Assembly (NCBI GenBank): GCA_045590615.1
Contig: JAZNRH010000030.1
Coordinates: 1 to 13,575, forward strand
Source: RGIG6353 sp045590615
GTDB lineage: Bacteria; Bacillota; Clostridia; Oscillospirales; SIG627
Reading direction: 5' to 3'
DNA length: 13,575 nt
Under the pieces are notes generated by a model. It was given only the letters and a program-made list of their open reading frames with translations, ran no database searches and was not told the origin of the DNA. Made by a program: the position numbers and the translations under genes. Positions 7,494 through 13,567 of this stretch are shown piece after piece (within the stretch, counting starts at the first letter, position 1; the number at the start of each line of letters is the position of its first letter).

Positions 7494-8597
7494 TTAGTTC
7501 CCCTCCCTATCAAGATTTTCAAGCATTTTATATCTCAGCTTCTCGGGAATGCTCTTTTGCGCCGAAACGGTAAGAGAAGCCGATGTGAGAGAACGAACTC
7601 TCTCAAACACCTTTTTAACGTCGGTTTTATCGCTGTAAAGCAAAAGCACGTCAACGTCGTATTCCTGAGGCTCACGGTTGAGAATGTCGAGCAAATCAAG
7701 ATATATAGCAAAACCGATTGCACCCGAGGTGCGACCCATTCTCTCCATCAGGGCATCGTACTGACCACCTGCCAGAACGCCCTCGGGAATACCGTTCAAA
7801 AAGCCCTTAAACACTATTCCATTGTAATAGTTCATATCGTTGATTACAGAAAAATCAATTCTTATTTTGTCGGCATACTCGGTCTGTGAAAGGAGCTGCC
7901 AGAGCTCTCTGAGTGAATTGAGAGCTGCGATTGCACTGTCGGTAGTGCAAATTGCTTCGAGCTCACTTATAACCTCATCGGGTGCGCCATAAAGGTCAAT
8001 AAAGGAAATCAGCTTGTCAGAAAGCTCCTTTGAGACACCCGACTCATCGAGCAGCTTAAGTGCTTCGTGTCGATTCTTTTCGGAAACCAGCCTGATAAAC
8101 TCCTTCTTGAATACGTCGTCCTTACCACTCTCGTCAAGAACAGCCTTGAAAATTCCCATATGTGAAACATCAAGCGCAAAGTCACCCGAAATGAGATCAA
8201 GACTACGCGAGGCAAGATATATAACCTCGAATATATCGTAGGCATCAACGTCGCCGATACATTCAAGTCCCGTTTGCATAATCTCCTTGAAGTGCTTGGT
8301 GCTTCCCGAAACTCTGTAAACGTTCTCGTTATAATAAACCTTTTCTTTACAACCCGATTTATCCGTGGTATTCTTTATAATTGAAAGAGTTACGTCGGGC
8401 TTGAGTGCAAGAAGCTCTCCGTTTGTATCGTTAAAGGTAATTACCATATCCGAAACGAGAAAGTCCTTGTTTCTCACGTACAGGTCGTAGCTCTCAAACT
8501 TACTCATTTTGAACGGAAGATATCCAAATTCACGGTACAAGGCTCTGAGAGCAAAAATAGCCTTTTCTTCATTCTTTAATATATTGTCTTCTCTCAT
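7494..8597 (-). CDS. hisZ: ATP phosphoribosyltransferase regulatory subunit HisZ
   Basis: 367 residues, a paralogue of the histidyl-tRNA synthetase catalytic core without the anticodon-binding domain. It assembles with short HisG and carries the histidine feedback site. Synthetase-like segments are LKPDVTLSIIK (65-75, the motif 2 region), EIMQTGLECIG (105-115), YYNGIVF (257-263) and GGQYDALMERMG (277-288, the motif 3 region). Length and the immediate hisG neighbour separate it from HisS, which is longer and would carry an anticodon domain. The ATG overlaps the preceding stop by 4 nt (ATGA), with AGGAG and AAGGAC upstream. Confidence 0.95.
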   Translation of the reverse strand: MREDNILKNEEKAIFALRALYREFGYLPFKMSKFESYDLYVRNKDFLVSDMVITFNDTNGELLALKPDVTLSIIKNTTDKSGCKEKVYYNENVYRVSGSTKHFKEIMQTGLECIGDVDAYDIFEVIYLASRSLDLISGDFALDVSHMGIFKAVLDESGKDDVFKKEFIRLVSEKNRHEALKLLDESGVSKELSDKLISFIDLYGAPDEVISELEAICTTDSAIAALNSLRELWQLLSQTEYADKIRIDFSVINDMNYYNGIVFKGFLNGIPEGVLAGGQYDALMERMGRTSGAIGFAIYLDLLDILNREPQEYDVDVLLLYSDKTDVKKVFERVRSLTSASLTVSAQKSIPEKLRYKMLENLDREGN

Positions 8598-8893
8598 TTG
8601 TCCTTCTCCTGTTTTTCGAGCTTTTCGAGTATATCCCTATACCCTCCACCTCCGTATTCAAGGCACTTATTAACACGGCTGATTGTCGCCGTACTCATTC
8701 CCGTAGTCTTGCTGACAACTACGTAATTCTCCTTGTTCATCAGCATTCTCGCCGCCTTGAGCCTTTGTGAGATATCTAAAATCTCCTTAACGGTACACGC
8801 ATCCTCGAAAAATTTATAACATTCCTCTACACTCTCAAGGCACAGAATAGCCTTGAAAAGATAATCGACGTCGGGGGTATGAAGCTTATCCAT
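8594..8893 (-). CDS. TrpR/YerC-family transcriptional regulator, candidate his repressor
   Basis: 99 residues from the start chosen here, all alpha-helical by composition, of the TrpR superfamily (YerC/YecD type). A helix-turn-helix is evident around 56-78, with VVVSKTTGMSTATISRVNK followed by the glycine-rich turn YGGGGYRDIL and a charged C-terminus. Proteins of this type are commonly encoded at the head of his operons in Clostridia, and a histidine-responsive repressor called HisR has been proposed for the family from comparative genomics. That role is inferred here from position only. The frame opens at GTG 8908, but the AAGGAG at 8905-8900 sits 6 nt before ATG 8893, so 8893 is the better start. 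It would then repress its own operon. Confidence 0.9.
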   Translation of the reverse strand: MDKLHTPDVDYLFKAILCLESVEECYKFFEDACTVKEILDISQRLKAARMLMNKENYVVVSKTTGMSTATISRVNKCLEYGGGGYRDILEKLEKQEKDK

Positions 8894-8899
8894 TTCGTT

Positions 8900-8905
8900 C
8901 TCCTT
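8900..8905 (-). promoter_or_regulatory. Ribosome-binding site deciding the regulator start
   Basis: AAGGAG on the minus strand, 6 nt before ATG 8893. It lies inside the longer frame that would start at GTG 8908, so it argues for the shorter protein. Confidence 0.8.
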
Positions 8906-8920
8906 CACTTTATCACTTTA
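8905..8920 (-). repeat. Perfect 8-bp tandem repeat in the his leader
   Basis: TAAAGTGA occurs twice head to tail on the minus strand (8920-8913 and 8912-8905), with the second copy running into the ribosome site. The predicted transcription start is near 8922, so the repeat covers about +2 to +17. It is a candidate operator or initial-transcript element. This is inferred from position only. Confidence 0.6.
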
Positions 8921-8929
8921 ATATGCTAA

Positions 8930-8958
8930 ATTATAATACCACGTACAAGAAATGTCAA
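8930..8958 (-). promoter_or_regulatory. Promoter of the histidine operon
   Basis: On the minus strand, TTGACA (8958-8953) and TATAAT (8935-8930) match both consensus hexamers exactly with a 17-nt spacer. Transcription should start near 8922, leaving only about 30 nt of leader before ATG 8893. That is too short for a T-box, a riboswitch or a histidine-rich attenuator peptide. Confidence 0.92.
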
Positions 8959-8967
8959 TACCTTTTT

Positions 8968-9011
8968 GAAAAAAAGTAGCAGAATTAGTCTGAATACAGA
9001 TTAATTCTGCT
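8968..9011 (-). terminator. Intrinsic terminator of the small Cys-rich gene
   Basis: AGCAGAATTAGTCTG (8978-8992) and CAGATTAATTCTGCT (8997-9011) form a 15-position stem with one mismatch (14 pairs) and a 4-nt loop. Reading leftward it is followed by AC and seven T (8975-8969). The stem starts inside the last codons of the gene and contains its stop codon. It separates that gene from the his promoter 10 nt further on. Confidence 0.88.
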
Positions 9012-9186
9012 TTCTTACCGTCTTATATTCGTCGTAAAGATGATAATACGGACAGCTCTCGTATGAGCTTTGCATATATTTTATGTACTCGTCCTCGTCA
9101 AGCTCAACCATACACACGTCACAGCCAAGCTCGTCGTCGTAAACGAAATTAACACAGGTTTCACAATTCGTAACCTTCTTTTTCAC
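9001..9186 (-). CDS. Small Cys-rich protein, DUF6472-like
   Basis: 61 residues from the start chosen here. No function is known to me for this family. It contains two CxxC pairs and a fifth cysteine (NCETC, GCDVC, then SCPYYH), an acidic middle (ELDEDEYIKYMQ) and the C-terminus DEYKTVRKQ, a pattern I recognise from short proteins widespread in Clostridia annotated DUF6472. The cysteine spacing suggests a small zinc or other metal knuckle. The frame opens at GTG 9195, but that codon overlaps the only ribosome site (GAGGTGA, 9198-9192), so GTG 9186 five nt after it is more likely. It is a single-gene unit with its own promoter and terminator, divergent from bioY. No signal peptide or membrane segment is seen. 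Confidence 0.82.
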   Translation of the reverse strand: MKKKVTNCETCVNFVYDDELGCDVCMVELDEDEYIKYMQSSYESCPYYHLYDEYKTVRKQN

Positions 9187-9204
9187 GCAACTCACCTCGT
9201 ATGT

Positions 9205-9233
9205 ATTTTACCTCAATAATGCGATATTGTCAA
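9205..9233 (-). promoter_or_regulatory. Promoter of the small Cys-rich gene
   Basis: On the minus strand, TTGACA (9233-9228) and TAAAAT (9210-9205) are 17 nt apart. The expected start near 9198 falls on the GAGGTGA ribosome site, so the leader is only about 12 nt. This also supports the GTG 9186 start over GTG 9195. Confidence 0.85.
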
Positions 9234-9291
9234 TCGTTTTCAAACAAACAAAATTTATTAAGCAATATGTCAAATTAAAAGTTGACAATAT
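9224..9291. repeat. 10-bp inverted repeat covering both divergent -35 elements
   Basis: ATATTGTCAA (9224-9233) and TTGACAATAT (9282-9291) are perfect inverted repeats. Each contains the -35 hexamer of one divergent promoter plus four more shared bases. A third TGTCAA copy at 9268-9273 lies between them. Confidence 0.7.
9268..9287. promoter_or_regulatory. Palindrome overlapping the bioY -35, candidate operator
   Basis: TGTCAA (9268-9273) and TTGACA (9282-9287) form a perfect 6-bp inverted repeat with an 8-nt AT-rich centre. The right arm is the bioY -35 hexamer itself. A dimeric regulator could bind here, which is inference. The encoded biotin ligase has no DNA-binding domain, so it is not the obvious candidate. 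Confidence 0.4.
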
Positions 9292-9311
9292 ACTAAAAAA
9301 TATGCTACAAT
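9282..9311 (+). promoter_or_regulatory. Promoter of bioY-birA-galactosidase
   Basis: TTGACA (9282-9287) and TACAAT (9306-9311) have an 18-nt spacer, with TGC directly before the -10 (extended -10). The start should be near 9318, just at the GAGGTGA ribosome site (9317-9323), so the leader is about 10 nt. Confidence 0.85.
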
Positions 9312-9327
9312 TAAACGAGGTGATTTT

Positions 9328-9885
9328 ATGAAAGCAAACGCGGCAAAAATAACCAGAATTGCTCTGGGAGTTGCATTCGTAACGGTGGGCGCTCAGCTTG
9401 CTTATCCGTCTATCCCCCCAATTACTTTACAAACACTTTGCATTTTCATTATGTCCACTATTCTCGCTCCTAACGAAGCGTTTATAATGAGCTTGGTATA
9501 TATTTTACTCGGTGCTATAGGAGTACCTGTATTTTCCTCGTTTTCGGGTGGTATCGGCGTTATCAGGGGACTTGGTGGAGGATTTATTCTTTCCTTCCCC
9601 ATCATATCTTATCTCATCAGCCTTGCATCAAAGAAGCTCAAAAGCACAACTCTGACCTATGCCATCTCCTTCGGTGTCGCAACGGCTATTTCATACGTCT
9701 TTGGTGCGTTATGGATTAGCATCTTTGAGCTGTATGACGGCACTCTTTCCAAGATGCTTTCGGCAGTAGTTCTGCCCTTCATTCCATTTGATATAATAAA
9801 AATAGCAATCGCCGTTATCTGTACCAAAAAGCTCAAAGGAATTTTCAAAAATGACAAGAAAAATCAAACTAATCAAGTTAGATAA
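9328..9885 (+). CDS. bioY: Biotin transporter S component BioY
   Basis: 185 residues, an integral membrane protein with about five to six hydrophobic segments. It is the substrate-binding S component of an ECF-type transporter. No energising EcfA/EcfT genes are nearby, so it presumably shares a common module encoded elsewhere. Family features are the N-terminal segment with PPITLQTLCIF (30-40), LLGAIGVPVFSSFSGGIGV (60-78) and, near the end, PFIPFDIIKIAIA with D155 and K158, the conserved D-x-x-K. The GPTGGY loop typical of BioY reads GLGGGF here (81-86). The C-terminus is a short basic cytoplasmic tail. It is followed by a biotin ligase overlapping by 35 nt, which strongly supports biotin as substrate. 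Confidence 0.92.
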   Translation: MKANAAKITRIALGVAFVTVGAQLAYPSIPPITLQTLCIFIMSTILAPNEAFIMSLVYILLGAIGVPVFSSFSGGIGVIRGLGGGFILSFPIISYLISLASKKLKSTTLTYAISFGVATAISYVFGALWISIFELYDGTLSKMLSAVVLPFIPFDIIKIAIAVICTKKLKGIFKNDKKNQTNQVR

Positions 9886-10582
9886 AATTGATTCGACCAA
9901 CACCTATCTCAAAGCTCTTGCAGAAAACGGAGAGGCTGAAGGCTGCGTCGTAACGGCACGTGAGCAAACACAAGGGCGTGGCAGACAGGGAAAGAGCTTT
10001 TTCTCACCTCTTGATACAGGCTTGTATATGAGTGTTTTACTGAGACCGAGCTTTTCGATTGATGAAGCTTTGTATATTACGAGTATGACAGCCGTCGCAC
10101 TTTGCCGTGCAATAGAAGCTTTGAGCGACAGAAAGTGTGGAATTAAGTGGGTTAACGATATTTATCTTGACGGCAAAAAGGTTGCAGGTATTCTCAGCGA
10201 AGGCTCGTTCGACCACGAAAACAACAAGATTAATTACGTTGTCGTTGGTATTGGTATCAATCTTTCCACAAAGCCCGACAGCTTCCCGACCGAGCTTCGT
10301 GATATTGCGACGAGTCTGGGAGAAACAAACAAGGATGAGCTCCTCGGAAAAATTCTCGATAGTTTTTTTGAGCTGTACGACACAATGACAAGCCACACCT
10401 TCCTTGAAGAATACAAAGCCCGTTCAATCGTTTTGGGCAAAACAATCAAGGTACTTGGAAGTGAGCCGTATATTGCAAAAGCAATAGAAATAGACGATGC
10501 CTGCCGTCTTATCGTTGAGAGTGACAACAAAGAAAAAATAACGCTCTCATCAGGTGAGATTTCAACTAAAATAATAAACTGA
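9851..10582 (+). CDS. birA: Biotin-[acetyl-CoA-carboxylase] ligase, non-regulatory form
   Basis: 243 residues. It activates biotin with ATP and attaches it to a lysine of biotin carrier proteins in the cytoplasm. The chain starts directly at the catalytic domain (KLDKIDSTNTYLK, 9-21), with no N-terminal winged helix, so it is a class I ligase unable to act as the BirA repressor. Motifs are GRGRQGKSFFSP (42-53, the biotinyl-AMP loop), KWVNDIYLDGKKVAGILSE (99-117) and VVGIGINLS (131-139). A small C-terminal SH3-like domain follows from about 195. The start lies inside bioY, with AAAGGA 10 nt upstream. The overlap suggests that uptake and attachment of biotin are co-translated. Confidence 0.95.
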   Translation: MTRKIKLIKLDKIDSTNTYLKALAENGEAEGCVVTAREQTQGRGRQGKSFFSPLDTGLYMSVLLRPSFSIDEALYITSMTAVALCRAIEALSDRKCGIKWVNDIYLDGKKVAGILSEGSFDHENNKINYVVVGIGINLSTKPDSFPTELRDIATSLGETNKDELLGKILDSFFELYDTMTSHTFLEEYKARSIVLGKTIKVLGSEPYIAKAIEIDDACRLIVESDNKEKITLSSGEISTKIIN

Positions 10583-10595
10583 AAGGACAACTGAG

Positions 10596-13538
10596 ATGAT
10601 TGTAAAAAACAACTTCGAAAACCCCGAGTTAATCAGCGAGGGAACAGAAAAACAAAGAGCGTATTTTATACCGTTCAGTGACCCTGAAAGAGCGCTGTCT
10701 GCCTCAAGAAGAGAAGAATCGGAGCGTTTTATCCTTCTCAACGGAGATTGGGATTTTAAGTTCTTTAACGATATAAGAGACGTTGAAGATGAGTTCTATC
10801 TTGACGACTTTGACACCTCCGACTTTGACGTAATTGACGTTCCGTCGGTATGGAATATGAGGGGCTACGAAAAGAATAACTATCTCAATTCTCAATACCC
10901 CTTCCCCTGCGACCCTCCGTATATTTTAGCTGACATTCCCGTCGGAGCGTATTCTAAAAGCTTCGAGCTGAGCAAAGAGGATCTGAACTGCCGTCTCTAT
11001 ATCAACCTTGAGGGCGTTGATTCTGCCTTCTACATCTGGTTGAACGGCGAATACCTCGGCTACGACCAGGTACCACATTGCACCTCTGAATTTGAAATAA
11101 CCAAATATGCCAGAGCAGGCGAAAACAAGCTCTCGGTGCTCGTTCTCAAATGGTGTGACGGCTCATATCTTGAGGACCAGGACAAGTTCAGATGGTCGGG
11201 AATTTTCAGAGACGTCTACATACTCAAGAGAAGCCCGAACCATATTCGCGATTTCAAAACAAAGGCTCTCCCCACAAATGAATACAAGAGTGGTCATCTC
11301 GTCGTAGATTTTGACTTTAACGGTAAAAAAGCGCCGGTAAGCTTTTCACTTTACTACAAAGGAAAGCTCCTTGAAAAAGGATGCTCCGACGCCATTGACC
11401 TGACCCTTGAAAACGTCACTCTCTGGAACGCCGAAAACCCGTCTCTTTATACCCTTTTAATTGAATATGAGGGCGAGGCAATCGTATCCGAAATAGGCTT
11501 CAGAGAAATCAAAATTGAAAACAACGTAGTTTTATTAAACTCCAAGCCCTTCAAAATCAAGGGCGTAAACCGACACGATTCCTCACCGATATACGGACCC
11601 TGCGTACCCTATGAGCACGTCGTAAGAGACCTTCTTTTAATGAAGGCGCATAACATAAACGCAGTTCGTACCAGCCATTATCCAAACGCCCCGTACTTTG
11701 TTGAGCTTTGCGACAGAATCGGCATTTACGTAATTGACGAGGGCGATATCGAATCGCACGGAACACATCGCGTTCCCTATAACCCCGATTACAGCAGACT
11801 CGCAAGAGAGCCGATGTATACTAAGGCATGGCTGGACAGAGTCGAACGCCTTTACGAAAGAGACAAAAACCACGCTTGTGTCATTATGTGGTCGGTTGGA
11901 AACGAAGCCGGCTACGGAATAAATCCTCAGGCTTGCCTTGACTATCTGCACTCGATTGATGATACCCGTCTTGCTCATTACGAGTGCTCTGTGGTGGTAA
12001 ACGAGCAGCTGCCCGAAGTGCCCGAATCCGACGTACAGGCAAGAATGTACATTCACCCCGACGCAATCAAAGAATATCTAAAATCCCCCAAGAAGCCATA
12101 TTTCCTCTCGGAATATATTCACGCAATGGGTAACGGACCCGGAAGTGCCGAGGAATATCAACAGTTGATTTATTCGCACGACGAATTCTGGGGTGGCTGT
12201 GTTTGGGAATGGTGTGACCACAGTATATATATGGGTAAAACTCCCGACGGAAGAGACAAGTATTTTTACGGTGGCGATTTCGGAGATTTCCCCAACGACT
12301 TAAACTTCTGTATAGACGGACTCGTTCTGCCCGACAGAACACCCTCCAACAGTCTTTTGGAATTCAAAAACGTTATCCGTCCAATCAGGGCGAGAATGGA
12401 AAACTCAAAATTCTATTTCAAAAACTGCCTCGACTTCACAGACGTCTCACAGCTTTACACTGTACAATTTGATATAACCGACGGTGGCGAAATCGTGGCT
12501 TCAGGAGATTTCAGACTCCCCTCTATTGCTCCACACGAGGAAACCGAGGTGGAAATCGAGCTTCCCGAATTTTCATCGCACGCATTTATCAAATTTACCT
12601 ACGTAACAAGTGATTTATACGAGAGTGGTTTTGACCAGCTCGAGCTTAACACAGTTGAGCTCAAAGCTCCCCTTGCAGAATCGGGAAATATAGAAATCAA
12701 GGAAACCGACAAGCTCTTTGAAATCAAGGGCGACGACTTCCTCTACACCTACAACCGTCTCACAGGAGTATTTGATAAAGCTATTTACAAGCAAAGAGCT
12801 CTCTTTGTAAAGCCAAGCGAATTCAATATCAACAGAGCTCCTACCGACAACGATAAAGCGATGAACAACTATGCCGAATCGGCAAGGTATCATCTCTCCT
12901 ATTCAAGAGCATATACTTCAAGTGCCAAGGTAGAAAACGGAGTCGCTATAATTTCCGCATCGGTTGCAATCTGCTCTCCGAGTAACAACTGCATCTTCAA
13001 AATGGATACAGAATACACCGTCGATGCTAAGGGTAAAATCTTTTACAACATCGACGCAAAGCGAAACGAGCTTCTACCTCAGCCTCTTCGCTTTGGACTG
13101 AGATTTTTCCTTGACGACTCTCAGGATAATCTTGAATATTTCGGCTGTGGTCCAATCGAAGCGTATTCTGACAAGAAAAACGCTGCCTATATCGGAAAAT
13201 TCTATTCAACTGCCGACAACGAATACGTAGACTATATCAAGCCTCAGGAGCATGGCGCTCATTGTGACACAGAATGGCTTGAGGTGTCTGACAGCGATAA
13301 GTGCATAAGAATCGAAGCGATTGACAAGACTCTCTCCTTCAACCTTTCAAAATACACTCAAGAAGAGCTCAAGAAAAAAGCTCACAACTTCGAGCTTGAA
13401 AAATGTGGCGATACTGTTCTGACAATCGACTACAAGCAAAACGGCATCGGCTCACAGTCCTGTGGCCCTGCACCACTTGAGCCGTATCAGTTCAGCGAGC
13501 TTGAATTCAACTTCAAATTCGTGATCATACCGGAATAG
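10596..13538 (+). CDS. lacZ: Beta-galactosidase, glycoside hydrolase family 2 (LacZ type)
   Basis: 980 residues, full length for LacZ-type enzymes (E. coli about 1,020), with no signal peptide, hence cytoplasmic. Domain order is the jelly roll (about 40-215, with DGSYLEDQDKFRWSGIFRDV at 188-207), a GH2 immunoglobulin-like domain (about 217-305), the TIM barrel (about 310-600), a second beta domain, and the small-chain beta domain (about 705-975, with RAPTDND, YIKPQEHG and GIGSQSCGP). Catalytic residues are clear: acid/base E437 in WSVGNEAGYG and nucleophile E506 in FLSEYIHAMGN. GVNRHD, RTSHYPN and IESHG line the active site. It should hydrolyse lactose or other beta-galactosides. The start ATG follows AAGGA by 8 nt and is 13 nt after birA with no promoter between them, so it probably belongs to the bioY transcript. 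Other GH2 activities cannot be excluded. Confidence 0.93.
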   Translation: MIVKNNFENPELISEGTEKQRAYFIPFSDPERALSASRREESERFILLNGDWDFKFFNDIRDVEDEFYLDDFDTSDFDVIDVPSVWNMRGYEKNNYLNSQYPFPCDPPYILADIPVGAYSKSFELSKEDLNCRLYINLEGVDSAFYIWLNGEYLGYDQVPHCTSEFEITKYARAGENKLSVLVLKWCDGSYLEDQDKFRWSGIFRDVYILKRSPNHIRDFKTKALPTNEYKSGHLVVDFDFNGKKAPVSFSLYYKGKLLEKGCSDAIDLTLENVTLWNAENPSLYTLLIEYEGEAIVSEIGFREIKIENNVVLLNSKPFKIKGVNRHDSSPIYGPCVPYEHVVRDLLLMKAHNINAVRTSHYPNAPYFVELCDRIGIYVIDEGDIESHGTHRVPYNPDYSRLAREPMYTKAWLDRVERLYERDKNHACVIMWSVGNEAGYGINPQACLDYLHSIDDTRLAHYECSVVVNEQLPEVPESDVQARMYIHPDAIKEYLKSPKKPYFLSEYIHAMGNGPGSAEEYQQLIYSHDEFWGGCVWEWCDHSIYMGKTPDGRDKYFYGGDFGDFPNDLNFCIDGLVLPDRTPSNSLLEFKNVIRPIRARMENSKFYFKNCLDFTDVSQLYTVQFDITDGGEIVASGDFRLPSIAPHEETEVEIELPEFSSHAFIKFTYVTSDLYESGFDQLELNTVELKAPLAESGNIEIKETDKLFEIKGDDFLYTYNRLTGVFDKAIYKQRALFVKPSEFNINRAPTDNDKAMNNYAESARYHLSYSRAYTSSAKVENGVAIISASVAICSPSNNCIFKMDTEYTVDAKGKIFYNIDAKRNELLPQPLRFGLRFFLDDSQDNLEYFGCGPIEAYSDKKNAAYIGKFYSTADNEYVDYIKPQEHGAHCDTEWLEVSDSDKCIRIEAIDKTLSFNLSKYTQEELKKKAHNFELEKCGDTVLTIDYKQNGIGSQSCGPAPLEPYQFSELEFNFKFVIIPE

Positions 13539-13539
13539 T

Positions 13540-13567
13540 CATGACCACCAGCCGTGCTGGTGGCATG
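13540..13567. repeat. GC-rich hairpin after the galactosidase gene, REP-like
   Basis: CCACCAGC (13545-13552) and GCTGGTGG (13556-13563) form an 8-bp stem with the 3-nt loop CGT. Flanking CATG on both sides (13540-13543 and 13564-13567) extends it to 12 bp with one bulged A. The hairpin begins 1 nt after the stop codon. No T run follows before the window ends, so it is not a standard terminator as seen. It looks like one unit of an extragenic palindromic repeat. Confidence 0.6.

Noticed and set aside
7494..8597. Histidyl-tRNA synthetase instead of HisZ
   Set aside because: It is shorter, lacks an anticodon-binding domain and precedes a short-form hisG that needs HisZ.
8894..8929. T-box, riboswitch or His-rich leader peptide ahead of the his operon
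   Set aside because: The predicted leader is only about 30 nt and has no hairpin, no run of histidine codons and no T-box sequence.
9268..9273. Third TTGACA (minus strand) as a second promoter for the small Cys-rich gene
   Set aside because: No acceptable -10 hexamer lies 15-19 nt downstream, while the TTGACA at 9228-9233 has a good one at 17 nt.
11637..12056. Minus-strand open frame of 139 codons
   Set aside because: Antisense to the catalytic barrel of the galactosidase, with no ribosome site or promoter.
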